A DNA stretch of 64,000 nucleotides from Gracilariopsis chorda. Lineage: Eukaryota > Rhodophyta > Florideophyceae > Gracilariales > Gracilariaceae. The position numbers were made by a program, and so were the translations under genes. The first letter of the stretch is position 1, and every line of letters begins with the position of its first letter. Below are positions 30,623 through 43,762 of this stretch, piece after piece. The DNA lies in the NCBI GenBank assembly GCA_003194525.1, contig NBIV01000062.1, positions 248,001 through 312,000 on the forward strand, written 5' to 3'. The notes beneath the pieces are model-generated. The model searched no databases, was not told the origin of the DNA, and was given only the letters and a program-made list of their open reading frames with translations.

Positions 30623-31414
30623 TGTTGATGTTGGCAAATGGTCGAGTGCCTGGTAGCCATAGGACATCATGGTAGAATACTTGAAAACAAAGTTGCATAT
30701 AACCATGGGCACTTTTGAGCACCTCCTTTACAAACGCGCATATGCGCTTGTGCTCGAACCCAATGTGAAACGGGCCTAAGATTGGCTACTGTATTTGGCC
30801 TTATGAATTACGTGGTTTAGAAATGGTATACATTGTATGGGTCGTGGGTAAAGCATGGCCCACTTGGCATAATGTGAATGGACAACGTACATAAGATTCT
30901 GTGTGGCTACATCTGCTTTACAGGTACATCTCGTTGTTGCAGACGTGGGATTGTGTGTGCCAGCACATGCACGGCATTCAAAGGACTTCTAAAATCGATA
31001 TGGATGGAGTGTCATGTGAAGTTGTGCATTGTCATAGTCATGATGATGCAAGTAAGTCATTATACAGGGCTGTGACATGCTGACATATTGTTGTCGTCTT
31101 AGTTTCACTTACTGTGACTCTTTGGCATGTGCTGGAATAATGTTATGCATGGTTGTAGTGAACTGTCATCAGTTTGTGCAACCCTCACTGTGCTATGTTT
31201 GATTATGATTGGTAGTACTCAGTGTCCGCGCTTAGGTGTTAGGGTTTTTCTTGTAGTTGCAGTGCACTATAGTGGTGCTATATAAGTTGCAGATTTTGCA
31301 GCTCCAAGTAAACCACCCCAAGGCTGACAACCTGAACTCTTGCTTTTACTTTTTCTTTCTTTCTCATTTCAGTCGAAGCCCAAATTCATCTATCACCTTC
31401 ACTTATCATCAACA
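30623..31414 (+). repeat. Copia LTR, family 3
   Basis: Begins TGTTGATGTTGGCAAATGG and ends CATCAACA. It contains the U3 block (GCGCATATGCGC at 30736-30747, inverted CCAAT at about 30780) and a TATATAAG near 31276. It matches the minus-strand LTRs at 38853-39674 and 51848-52663. Confidence 0.75.
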
Positions 31415-32014
31415 TATACAATTGGTATACATTGTATGGGTCGTCGGCACAGCATAGGGCACTTGGCATAGTGTGAATGGACAATGTACAGGAGATTCTG
31501 TGTGGCTACATCTGGTTTACAGGTACCTCTAGTTGCTGCACACGTGTGACTGTGTGTGGCCAGCACGTGCATCGTACGAGATGGACTCAGGTTCTCGATA
31601 TGGGTGCAGTGTCATGTGAACTTGTGCATTGTAGTGGTCATGATGCCGCAAGTAAGTCATTATACAGGGCTGTATCATGCTGGAACATTGTTGTCATGGT
31701 TGTTTCACTTACCATGCCTCGTTGGTATGTTCTTGAATAAGGTTATGCATGGTTGTAGTGAGCAGTCACCAGTTTGTGCAACCATTATTGTGTTATGTTT
31801 GTATATGATTGGTAGTATTGGCTGTCCACATTTAGTGGTTAGGATTTTCTTGTATTTGTAGTGCACTCTAGTTGTACTACATAAGTTGCAAATGTTGCAT
31901 CTCCAAGCAAACCAACCCAAGGCTGACAACTTTCACTCTTGTTTTTACTTCTTTCTTTCTTTCTCATTTCAGTCGAAGCCCAACTTCATCTATCAACTTC
32001 CTTTATCATTATCA
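31415..32014 (+). repeat. Second, partial family 3 LTR in direct tandem
   Basis: Matches the last 600 bases of the LTR immediately to its left, including the polypyrimidine and TTTCAGTCGAAGCCCAA region. It ends TTATCATTATCA just before a primer-binding site. Two LTRs back to back are unusual and suggest LTR-LTR recombination or a junction of two elements. Confidence 0.7.
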
Positions 32015-32715
32015 GGTTATGGGCCCAGAGCGTAGACATATTATTGCAGAGGTCACTTTTATTTAATTTTCTTTAATTTGAGTTGTGCATATTCTGGAGA
32101 TGTAGTTGCAAAGGTGAAAGTAGGCAAAGCGTTCAGAGACTTGTCTCTGGTAAACCAACTTTCGCCTGTTCCGATCCCTGTTTCTTTGGTTTCAGCGCAC
32201 AAAAATCGAGCTACCTTCCCGCAAGAGACCAGCAGAAGTTAAATGGTGAAAGCATATCACGGTTGTAAGTAACATCTTTGGGACGTTTCGTACGGATTGA
32301 GCACCCTGCTCTCGAAGTGCGCAGATTGGAACATTTCGAAGAAAATCGCACCTGGAGAGAGCATCCAGGGTCCAGGGGTTCAAACCTTACGGTAGCAGAG
32401 GTAGGTTCTTCTGTCAGTGCGCCCGCTTATACAAAGTTTCATCTGTTACATTCTTTTCTCAGTGTGCTGCAGAGCTGCTCGTAAGTACACTCCGGGTGTA
32501 GAGGACCAAAACGAAGCCTGTGAATCGCGTACCAGACGCTTCTTAACGAGCATTGGGACTTGTTCACACGGACTCCGGTGGCACCATTGCTATTGAGTGT
32601 TGAGATTACTCCACTGCGGTATTCATTTCTTAGGGTGATCTCAGCTACAAAGTTTAGCTGATCCTCAGATTCAACACATTCTCTTGTGGTGCAACGCATA
32701 CCGCGTGGAAATCTC
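32015..32715 (+). mobile_element. Copia primer site and leader without its gag
   Basis: Opens with the primer-binding site GGTTATGGGCCCAGAGCG (32015-32032) and continues with the leader seen in the other Copia copies, including the conserved element at 32351-32425. It is then interrupted by unrelated sequence; the end of the same kind of Copia element reappears at about 37054. Confidence 0.7.
32351..32425 (+). promoter_or_regulatory. Conserved Copia leader element, copy 1
   Basis: CCTGGAGAGAGCATCCAGGG, then GGTTCAAACC, GGTAGCAGAGGTAGG and GTCAGTGCGCCCG. It is found just upstream of gag in diverged Copia families in this window. Candidate RNA packaging, dimerisation or translation signal. Confidence 0.5.
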
Positions 32716-33838
32716 GATGATGCTAATCATAAGAGGGCGACGTGGTTACCGTGACGGCTTTACCGTATATGCGTTTAACCGTACGAGGTGATGCCAATGG
32801 GATGGTTTACGGTGTGAAGCTTCACCTACGAAGGTAGGAATCTAGAATGGATTGCAGGATGAGTGTGCGCGTGTGCGCGTGTGCGACAGCACCATGCTGT
32901 AGTGGTACATTCTACTTGGGATGACCCCTCAGGGTGCGTAACACTGGCCTGGTCACATGTGTGGACCTGAGGAGGTGTGCATTAATGTAGCTAATTATTA
33001 TAATTTATTATGGTAGTCTATCTACATACGTGAGCGTGACTTCGTCGTCGCGAGCACTAAGTAAATTTAACCCAAAACTTCGTTCATTAATAATTGTTCA
33101 GTTTGGCCGGAGATATCTGGCTCTAGATTATGACTTCGTTGTGACGTGTACTACTCCTTGCGGAGGGTCACCGCATTCGGTTCGCTCAATTCAACCTCTC
33201 GGTAAACATACAGGTACTTTGTGTTATAATTGTCATGTGACATTTATCTACAGTGTGGTACTGGTGTCGCCCCTATATTGGGAAATCTGTCCACTACATC
33301 CCGTGCATTTGCACCCTCCGTCGAGTCTGTTTCCGCTCTCGGCACGGCCCACTGGGTGGTTTTTCCCCGTCCTCGGAAGGCACCCTTCACCGGGTATACT
33401 CTAAACCACAGCATCGCGTGGCACAACAGTCTCTGGTTTTACCCTTCTTCTGGCTCCGGGTCACCTTTCTTTACCCACCTCTGTGGTCAATCCGAAATAC
33501 GTTAAGAGTTACGCCCGTATTACAAGTATACAGAGGGCTCTGTCACTGGGTCTGCATCCACAGGGAGCAACGCCCTGGACACCTTGAGTGTGATACCCAA
33601 GTTTGGGGTTTTGCACTATAAGTGGTCTCCTGACCTAGAAAGGTTGAACCGTACGTGGGTACGTCAACGGAATAACCCTAATTGGTTCACTTCGAAGAAG
33701 GAAGACTCACGTGGAAGTCGAAGAACTGGTGATCAGTTGGACCATCGTGTGGTGTTCGAGTGGTCGCTGTGAAGATTTGTTTTGTGTTTTGTGCTCCGTT
33801 CATCGGATATCTCGTAATTGAGCTCTTCAGTACTCTGA

Positions 33839-36450
33839 GTGGATTGGCTGGCCAGTTGCGAACTGCCGCCACCCTCTAAGGGTTCTTGTCCAGTATCTTC
33901 GGGCATTCCTCAGTCTGCTGCACCGCGTTCGCGTGGTTTTACTGCCGAGAATTCATCTACCGATGAGGTCATTCCGGATGTCCGGACAGCACGATCTCTT
34001 TCTTCAGCTCCGCGAGAAGTCGCAATGGTTAATCAGCCTGTGTTTGAGAGACCGTCAGCGCTTATTCCAGGTCGCAATGTTGCTTCGGAGTTATCTCGGC
34101 TCGAGTCTCGCCTGGACATCGCTGCTGCGACACATGTGGAAATCTTGCAGATTGTAACCAAGCTTAGGCGTAAGGTTGCAGGTTTCCAGGTTCGGGATGT
34201 CCCTAACAATCTACGTCATTTGAGACAGGACGTCAATTCCATTTTGGAACGTCTTGGTACACCCTAGACTTTTATGAAGGGATGTCAGATATTCAAAGAT
34301 GACGTTTGTGAAGAGACACTTCGAATCCACTTGCTTCTGGATATTCTTGAAGAAACAATTCGTATGGATGCAGCCGTGGACTCACGTGCTCAAGAAGAAG
34401 AAGCATCGGTTGGTTCGATTCACCTCTCGTGCAAACGAAGTCAGCTTACATCCAAAAAGGGAGTTCGCATCCATTTAGATTCATCAGCTTCAGACTCTGA
34501 CAGTCACTCGAGTGACTCCTCTTGAGATGCATCTATTTCCGATATCGATCATGGGAGATCTCGCTCGACATGTTCTAAGGCCACATACCACACTCAGGGA
34601 GTTATTCGCTCTCACGAGAAGGGACGGCACCACCTTACGCTTAAAGAGCTGAAGCCGACAAATCCTGTTTTCAGGAAATTGTTATCATATCGATATTATT
34701 GCCTTAATGATTCATCGAATGATCGATCGTCACGAGGAACCGGAAAGGTCAGAGACTATATCAAAAGAACGAGTCACCCATTACGGACTCGCTTTACTGT
34801 TGAAGAACAAACCTTAGTTCTTGACTTCCTCGCAAAGTTTGTTCAGGAGGCAAATATACTCTGGATGAGTGAAGCACGATCGTATGTCGCTCTACCGCAC
34901 TTTCTGGCAGGTATGGCTGAAGATCAGTTAAATTCCGTTCGTGGATATTCCCGTGCATTGGAGGGTGGAGTAACCTGTCGGCCAGAAGCGGTTTAATACC
35001 TTCTCAGATCCTACGCAACTGTTAATGCTATACAGGATGCGATACTCGCTTTGCGCGATACAAGAAAGAAGCCTGCAGAGACCGAAACGGTTTATTCGAC
35101 ACGTCTGAATAAGGCGTTACACCGTTGCAGTAATGTCTTTTCAGCCCAAGAACGCTGCACCATATTTGTTGATGGTCTTGATGCTGGTACCTAAGCTGTG
35201 GTTGCTCGCCATCACGGAGAGAAACGGAGAGTTAGCTACCTCGAATTGGTTCAATTTGCCCAAGCTGGGGGAGATACTTATCGTGCTCGACATCCGTCGA
35301 GAACTCGAACGTCGAGAGCTCTTCACCTAGAAAGATCATCCGCGTTATTGGTAATTTGCGATAGAACCGCAGCTGGTGATAAGTACAACATCCATATTGC
35401 TGAAAGTGACCCAGACTCGTTGGGAACTACGGATCTCCCGTCAAGATCGACTCCAACCGCGGATGGAGACCCTGCGTGTTATGTAGGCGTTCGAGTTCCG
35501 GCAGTTCTGCTCGCTTATGCAAAAAAAGGTACGCGTCACACCCGTCTGATTTGGAATGACACAGCACAATGTCGGGTCGACAATCGACCATCCGATGCCT
35601 CAGCCCAGCTGATATGTTTTATCTGCTACCTACATGGTCATGTTGCACCCAAATGCACATTCCCCATGCAGGACGGGTTGAAGAGCATTGCACAGTACGA
35701 AGCCCTCACGCCTGAGGAGACGGATCGTGATAGGAGTGCTTCATACGAACAGCAGAAGTTCTTGCAGGCATGCCTGCCTCAGATTTCAGCAGACGACGCC
35801 GTTCGAGCACCTAACCTTGGTAACCAGGTTGAAAACGTAGTACCTGCGAATTGGGTTCAATCGGAATCCCCTGAATTGGTTCATCTACCGATTCTGGTGC
35901 AACCCACCTCGAGAAACTAATTTCGGGAGTTTCGCCTTCGAGAGTGGCGTCTTCTGAGCCGAAGTTGAAGACGCCCGAGGCGGAACTGCTTCGCGTTCCA
36001 GATCTTAAAATCCTTACACCGATGATGGCTGAAACAGATGTTGACTAAGACCAGTTAATGGTTCTACGTCCACCGTGGGTAGGTTCCCGTAATCTCCGTA
36101 TCCCAGATAGAGTCTTGGTGATTGCCAAGAGAAACTACAAATTTTATGCCTACCTTGGCCTTTACAACCAGTTCATGGTTCGACAGTTGTATGTTCTTGA
36201 TACTGGAGCAGCACCCAACTCGATCCACGCAGATTTGGTACCACCGACACTTCGCAGTAACATTCGCTTTGGACGCACGATGGATATCGCCAACGCGAAT
36301 AACAACCCACTGAAGACCTGTGGGTATATATCAATTCTGGTGAGATTAAGAACCTGTGTGGTACAACTGAACTTCGTTGTATGCGAAAGGCTCGCAGCAA
36401 CGGTAATACTCGGTTGTGATTTCCCTGATCGCTTTCTTTAAGCTATTCGC
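33839..36450 (+). mobile_element. LTR-retroelement Gag and protease remnant, not Copia
   Basis: The N-terminal part has a helical segment (SELSRLESRLDIAAATHVEI). A CCHC zinc knuckle (CFICYLHGHVAPKC) marks the Gag nucleocapsid near 35620, and LDTGAAPNSIH near 36200 is a retropepsin-type active site followed by VILGCDFPDRF, as in Ty3/Gypsy and related proteases. No reverse transcriptase or integrase is visible. The element lies between a Copia leader and a Copia C-terminus, so it probably inserted there and may extend from about 32,720 to 37,050. Broken in several places; a fossil. Gypsy is favoured, but without RT the family is not certain. Confidence 0.6.
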
Positions 36451-37053
36451 CCCCGTGAAACTCGTGATGGAGGACAATATCACATTTACGGTTTATGAAG
36501 ATGTGCATCATGGTTATGAAGTACATGAAGAAGAAGTGTGAAGCAAGAAGAAGAGCAAGTATGAAGACAGAAGTTTATCTATTCTGCCTTCAGAATATCT
36601 ACCACTAGGTGATCAAGTACCGCTAGGTTGCTACACTCTTGATGAGGGACCAGCACCACCTTAATTCGACGGTCCTGGCTTATGCTGCCTTGCGAACGCT
36701 AGCAGCTGGCTCACTTCATTCATACCAGGCGGAACTGGGATACCCAGATCCAACAGGTTAGCTTGCAATTCCGCGACTTCTGTGAATATTGCAGTTGGTG
36801 GTGAAGCACTCTGCTCAGTTCCCAGATTCCAAACGGATGGTGCCACAGCTCCTGTAGCGGATGCTTCGGCAATAGAGCCGAAGGAAAACCATTCATCTGG
36901 AGTTCGCTTGTCGGAGGCAGTTGGGAAGGACCAGCAAATCTGGAGGCACCTGGGAGAAGGTTGGAAGAAAAGCTCATTGGCTTCCTCGAGGAAGTTGGTA
37001 GATGGTATTCCAAAGTATTGGTCGAATTCGAGTTTGACTCTTCGGATATCTGG

Positions 37054-37176
37054 CGTAGTGTTCAATACGTCCCAAGTGAGCTGAACGATGCCAGTTTACT
37101 CACCAAGCGATTGGGACGTATGAGTGCTACTGCAATTCTCAAACGGATGGGTCTTGGACAGGAACTCGAGGAAGAG
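37054..37176 (+). mobile_element. C-terminal end of a Copia RNase H region
   Basis: Encodes the tail VQYVPSELNDASLLTK...ILKRMGLGQELEEEC, matching the ends of the other Copia copies, and runs straight into the LTR at 37177. It is the right-hand remnant of an element split by the Gag-protease insertion. Confidence 0.75.
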
Positions 37177-37752
37177 TGTTGAAGTCTGGAAGTGGTCGAG
37201 TGACTGGCCAACCCCCCCAGAAGGCCTCAGCTTGGTCTAAAACCAAACCTTCAGGCGACGATGGGCACTTTTTGAGCCCCTCGCTCCAAAAGCACATATG
37301 CGCCTCTGTTCAAACCCAACGTGAAACGGCAATGTGATTGGCTACTGCAAAATGCTATATGCATTGTATCCCGTACAAGTGTTATGCAGTGTATAGTACT
37401 GGAATGCGGATATGCACAAGTGGAGCGATGTGGTTGGTCCAAGTGTGCGCGGAGTAGACGGTTGTGCTGCAATGATTGATAAAGTTATTTGAAATTGTGA
37501 AACTCTAGATTGCGCGGGCTTTTCGTGTACACCTGCACACACGAATAACGTGTAGTGTAATGATGCAACGACCGCCATCGCTTGCTGCGACGACGGTGAA
37601 GTGTGTGTGGTAGGGTATATGTAGTTTGGCTTTGCCTGCTGGTGAGTAAACTGGTCGACTAAGGCTGGCAACCTTCCTTGTTTTACTTTTTTGTTTCTTC
37701 TTCCTCCGTTTTTCTTCCTTTTTGTTTTCATAACCAGCGTGCGTTGCGTCAG
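37177..37752 (+). repeat. 5' LTR of the family 1 Copia
   Basis: TGTTGAAGTC...TTGCGTCA. The U3 block lies at 37291-37354. It follows a Copia C-terminus on its left and precedes a primer site on its right, so it serves as the 3' LTR of one element and the 5' LTR of the next. Confidence 0.8.
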
Positions 37753-37770
37753 CTTATGGTCCCAGAGCGT
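37753..37770 (+). promoter_or_regulatory. Primer-binding site, half-tRNA type
   Basis: GCTTATGGTCCCAGAGCG. It matches the reverse complement of the anticodon arm of initiator tRNA-Met with one or two differences, like the sites at 32015, 47589-47606 (minus) and 57880. Confidence 0.6.
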
Positions 37771-38137
37771 CGAATTTTTGCGGACATGGTGCTCTACTAA
37801 TATCTCTTTGGATTCTACGAAGACTGGATTTTCCTTTTACGCAGGTACGCCTTGCGTTGCGAGCGAGTGAATCTTGTGGAAGTCGAGTGGCAGTGGAACG
37901 TAGGCAAAGCGTTCAGGGACTCGTCTCTGGTAGACCGACCTGCACCTGTTCCAATCCCTGCTTCTTTGCTTCAGCGCACAAGGCAGACCGCGCTATTTTC
38001 CGGCAAGCGACTAGAAGTGGTTAACTGGTGGAAGCTTACCGCGTCAGCTACTAGCCTCCCTTGGACGTTTCGTACGGATTGTAAAGTCTCTCGCTCTGAA
38101 GTGCGCAAAGCAGGACTGGTCGCAGCAACTGCATCTC

Positions 38138-38215
38138 CCCTGGTGAGAGTTACCAGGGACCAGAGGATTCGGACCTCTAGGGTAGCGGGGATAGTATCTC
38201 CTGCCAGGGCGCCCG
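38138..38215 (+). promoter_or_regulatory. Conserved Copia leader element, copy 2
   Basis: CCCTGGTGAGAGTTACCAGGG forms a stem, then TTCGGACCTCTAGGGTAGCG and GCCAGGGCGCCCG. Same position relative to gag as the other copies. Confidence 0.5.
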
Positions 38216-38852
38216 TCTTAAAAAGTTTCATTTGTGTTTAGGGTCGTATCAGTACGACCCGTGATTATACTACGGTCGTTGAGTACCCGAACGTCGCCTC
38301 TGAACGCGTACAATACGCGTCTCGACAAGCATAGTAGACTTGGTTACACGGTCTTCGCTGACATTTTCGCTGTTAAGTGTTTGAGATTCTTCTCCGCTCC
38401 AGTTTTTCTGGTTCTTTGTTTAACAGAAGCCATGAAATCCCTCCTTCGGCTTCACTATATTGTGTGGATATCACTAGATTTGGCATCTACATAGTTGCTT
38501 TTGTTGATTTTCTTCGGTTCTACTCCCATAGGAACTATTTCGGACTCCGAAGTTGAAACGGAATCCACCTCTGGAATGAACGTTCCTCGTTTCCATGGTA
38601 AGCGTGGTGATGATTATATGCTGTGGCGTCACCTTCTTCGTGCTGCATGCCGTATTAATGGTGTGTGGAATGTCTCGAATCCCTCTGGGGGTCAATCTAC
38701 CACAGATAGTTCAACTCAAGACACAACTACCGCAGGTAGTGGCACTGAAATAGAAACTCCCCGTATCATTGCGAAACAAGAAGAGGCTTGTGGTATCATC
38801 ATCTGTGCTCTTGGTCATGCTCCATTACGTGTAGTCATGGACGTGGATGTAA

Positions 38853-39674
38853 TGATTTGAAATGATGTTCATAGACGATGTTGTGCGTCGACGGAAATGA
38901 AAGGGAAAGAAAGAAAGAAAATGAAGAGTGAAGGTTGCCGGGCTTGGGGGCGAGTTTACTTGGTACTGCGACTTCAGAGTCTTATATAGCACATCTACTT
39001 CGCCCTACCACTACAAGAAAACCCTACACCACTAAGTGGGGACACCCAATACTACCAATCATAATCAAACATAACACAATAAGGCTTGAACACACTGATT
39101 ACAGCTAAGTACAACCATGCATAACAACATAATAACAAATTACAACAACGCACACCAAGTGAACCAAGCAGCCAACAATGCGCAACAAGTGAAACAGACA
39201 TGCCAACAATGTGCCAGCAGGTGACAGCACTGTGTAAACACTTACTTGCATCATCATGACTATGACAAAGCACAAGTTCACATTCCACCGCATCCATGTA
39301 CATAAACTAGGTGTGTTGCATGCATGGCACGTGCTTACTTGCGCAACTGCACATATGCAACACCTGCATGTACCTGTAAACCAGATGTAGCCACACATAT
39401 TCCTAAGTACCACGCCCATTCACCTTATGCCAAGTGGCCGGTTCCGTGCCCATGACCCATACGATGCACAACATTTGTAACCAATGCATTGCTTATGAGT
39501 ATATGCAGTAGCCAATCATATGCCCGTTTCACGTTTGGTTTGAGAACACACGCATATACGCTTTTGCAAAGCAGCTCTCAAAAACAGCCCTCGGTTATAT
39601 GAAACTTTGTTACCAAGTGCTGCTCCATAATGTCCCAGGACTACCGGGCACTCGACGATGTGCTAACATCAACA
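38853..39674 (-). repeat. Family 3 Copia LTR inside a Copia gag
   Basis: Minus-strand LTR starting TGTTGATGTTAGC at its right edge. About 65 bp of gag sequence (ATCATCATCTxTGCTCTTGG...) occurs on both sides, which is far longer than a normal 5-bp target duplication. This suggests recombination between two copies rather than a simple insertion. Confidence 0.7.
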
Positions 39675-42600
39675 ATCATCATCTTTGCTCTTGGTGATGC
39701 TCCATTACGCGTAATCATGGACGTGGATGATGATCCTGCACGTATGTTGCAATTCTTGGATGCACGTTATGCCTCCAATAGCACTGTATCTAGAATTGCA
39801 GTGCAGAAACGATTGTTCCGAACGTCGTACAGCGATCAGAACATTTCCAGCTATGTGGATCAATACACGGCAATGTTCGCTCAGTTAGACCGTATGGGCA
39901 GGGATGCTGCTATACTGGAGTCTGACAAGGAACCTATGCTACTTGCTTCCATTGATCCGAACAGTTCGTTGGAGTCCACGGCTGCTGCACTACGTACTAA
40001 GGACATATCGGAACTCCCCTGGGACTATGTGGCAACCACTTTGATCGAAGAGTACAATGCTCGTCTGGTCAGTTTTTCTAGTTCTGGACGTACGCGAAGT
40101 CGAAAGAAGAACAGAAGCAAAGGTTCTTGTGGTTCACGTGTGTCCCAAAACTCTAGTCACACTCACATCAGGGACGGAAGTGACTCTGATGGTCTGCCAA
40201 GTACAGCTGCTAGAGCATACGTGGTGTCCAGTAACCGGAATTATCACTGTGGATTCTGTGATCGTGATGGTCACAAAAAGGACAGATGCCAAGTGAATCC
40301 CGATAACCCAGATAATCACTTACCCAAAAGCATCCTGGACAAGCTTAACATCAAATCGAAGAGCAAATGTCGGGCGTCCAAGTCTGCAATAAGCCGGCGG
40401 GTAGTTCATCAAGGATTAAGGTATGTGGTATGGCACTGGAAAAGTCTTCCTTCGTACCTCCCGACAGTTGCGATATGGACACCTATGCCGATAGTGGTGC
40501 TACATCACACTTTTTCCATTCAGTGTCTGCGTTTATTCCCCAATCTTTGCACAACGTAGAAACTCGAACCATCATGCTTGCCGACAATACTGAAGTATGT
40601 GCCACGCGACGGGGTGACATAGTATTGCCATTTGAGTACGCAAACCTACGATTGACTGATGTCCTGTTCGGTCCAGAACTGGAATACAATTTGGTGTCCA
40701 TAGGATGCTTGGCGGACAAGGGCATTGAATCTTTCTTTCGCTCAAGTGAAGTTCGTCTCACCTTGTACAATGGTTTTGTAGTCGGCAGTGGCCATCACGA
40801 TCGACGCTCGGGGTTATACACCTTACCCGATCCGATATTGCAAGGTACCAACCCAACCTCACCCTCGACACCAACTAGTGGAGATCATTGTATGAAGACA
40901 TCGGAGTCCATTTTTGCTAATCTATGGCATTGGCAACTTGCCCACATCAATGCATGCGACCTCCAGTCAGTTTACAAACATGCTGAAGGGGTTCTGAAGA
41001 TGTCGGAAATGGAGGAGATATGCCGCCCGTGTATGCTTGGTAAGGCGCATAAACTTCCGTTTCCTGGCAAATACGACCGAGCATCAGCCGTAGGTGAGGT
41101 TGTACACTTCGATATACTAGGGCCCCTTGTACTGTCATTTCCACAAAGGTTTCAATATGCCTCTACCTTCCTTGACGAGCATTCAAAGTATGCACTCTTA
41201 GGCTTCATGAACCATAAAAGTGAAATTGCTGTTGTATTCAATGCAGTTGAGCACAAGTTCCAGCAGCTTGGAGGAGCGGCCAATGCGAAAGTGCACTTGG
41301 ATAATGCCGAAGAGTATATTGCATTGCAGCTGAACCCTGCCAACAATTTTCAAGACACTTCTTTCTCTCCTCCGTATACTCCGGAACACAATGCAATAGC
41401 CGAGCGCATCAATCGCAATATGGAGGAAGCTGCTCGATCTTTGCTCATACAGGCAAGTCTCCCAGAGTGCTTGTGGCCATACGCATTAAAGCACGTCATA
41501 CATGTTTGCAATAGGGTTTGTCACTCAGCAACTGGAAGCACCCCTTACATTTTGGCGACTGGTTCAAAACCATCCCTGAAGCATGTCAAAGTGTGTGGGT
41601 GTGCTGCGTTCGTGCTTAAGATGAAACCTGATACCAAGTTCGAGTCTCCTGCACTTGTGGGAGTGTACTTCCAGACTCTTTAGCATGGTTTGTATGATGT
41701 TTGAGTCAATGATAGTGATGAGATTCCACGCATTGTAAAGTCTCGGCATGTGACATTGGACGAGTCCGAGTTCCCTGGTGCACCATTTCTGGAGCATGTT
41801 ATGAGTGACGAAGGTGCATCAGATGATACTTATCAATGCCCAGATCACTGTGAAATTGATACTGAGAGTGGTAGTATGGTTTCTGTGGACAATCCATTCG
41901 ACAGCGAGAGTGATACGGAACATATTGAATCCACTCCTATACCAACGGCACAGAGCACTGAAAGCGGTACCGATCACCCAGATGATAGCGAGCATACTTC
42001 TGATGATGATTCGGACCCAGACAATGGTAGTGAGCATGCCCCAAGTGTTAGTCAACATAATTCGGACACTGATGTCTTACCGGAATCTGAACCAGAACCA
42101 CGCTATCCTCGCCGTACACGACGTGGACTAGCGAAGTGGTGGTACATGGCCGGTAGTGCAACGTCACAAATGGATATTACTACCAGTGATGAACCTACTC
42201 TGCGCGAAGCACTGTCTGCCACACCATTTGAGCAGAGCCTTTAGAAGAATGCCTTTGATGAAGAACTGACATTTATGGAGGAGAAGAACACTTGGGAGGA
42301 GGATGAATCACCTGCCTCTCAGCCTCTTCCTACTCATGTCATTTCAAACGTCAAGCGCGATGCCAAAGGATCGGTTGATAGATTCAAAGCTCGGGTTGTG
42401 GCTGGTGGCAATCACCAGAAATACGGGCAGAACTACATGGAGACATATACGCCAGTAGTGCCATTTAGCCTGGCCCGCATGTTACTGTACGTCGCACTTT
42501 GTCTTCAGATGTATGTGGTTCAGTTAGATGTTAAGACTGTATTTCTCAATGGTGAGCTTAAAGAAGAGGTGTGAGTGATGTCGCCGCGTGGTGTTCCTGG

Positions 42601-43762
42601 TCTGATTGCAAAGTGCTATAAGTTACTCAAGGCTATGTACGGTTTGAAACAGGCTCATCTAGCACGGCACACCAAGTTCAAAGCAGACATGAAGAGGTTG
42701 GGTTTTGACGAACTACCCAGCGCACCGTGCGTATTCAAGCGAAAGGTTGGAGATGGCATGTACGCCTACATACTCGTATACGTGGACGACATTCTGCTGT
42801 TCACGCCAACGCTGGAGCAACGGACTACGGTGTTGGAGGAGCTCAAAACACTCTATGACCTTCCCATTGAGAACCGAATCACTCTGTACCTTGGCGTGGA
42901 CCTGTCATGTAAGATAGGTACAGCCGGACAACTCTTTGGTTTGAAGCTGGGACAGTCACTTTATAGTGAAAGTATACTTTGAAGATTTGGTCTCCAGAAC
43001 GTTAAGCCAGTACCAAGCCCTATGGTGGAGTGCTTCTTCACATCTCTAGCAACGGAGGAGGACAAATCACTAATGGATGTGCAGTTGTACCAGCAGATGA
43101 TCGGATCTCTGATGTACTTGGGACTACGTACTAGGGTGGATATACTTGCTCCAGTTCTCATCCTGGCTCGTTTTCAGAGTGCTCCTACCGCTTAGTGTCA
43201 CAAAGCTGTGAAGCGTGTGCTCAGGTACCTGTGTAGAACGTGACAGTATGGGCTATGCTACAGGCCTGGATCGCTAGATCTGCATGGTTTTGTGGGCTCT
43301 GACTACGCTGGAGACAGTGCGGGTCGGAAGTCGATGTCCGGGTATATCGTTAAACTTGGGTCAGCAACCTGCTGGTATGGTGGTAGAAAACAAGCTTCAG
43401 TTGCGCTATCAACTGGCGAGGCGGAGCACTATACTCTGACTTTGGCTGCACAGGAAGTGGTATGGGTTGCTTGTGTGCTACGGGAATGCGGCTTCGACAT
43501 GAAACCTTTGGTTCCTCTACACTCTGACAACCAGTGTGCATTGGAGTGGGCTGGTGGTGAAAGGTGTCCTTCTAGTCGTGCTAAGCACATTGATGTAAAG
43601 GTTCACTTTTTTCCGAGATCTAATAAGAGACAATGTGATTAGTGTTCAATACGTCAAAAGTGAGAGCTGAACGATGCCGATTTACTCACCAAGCCATTAG
43701 GACGTATGAGTGTTAATGCAATTCTTAAACGGCTTGGTCTTGGACAGGAACTCGAGGAGCAG

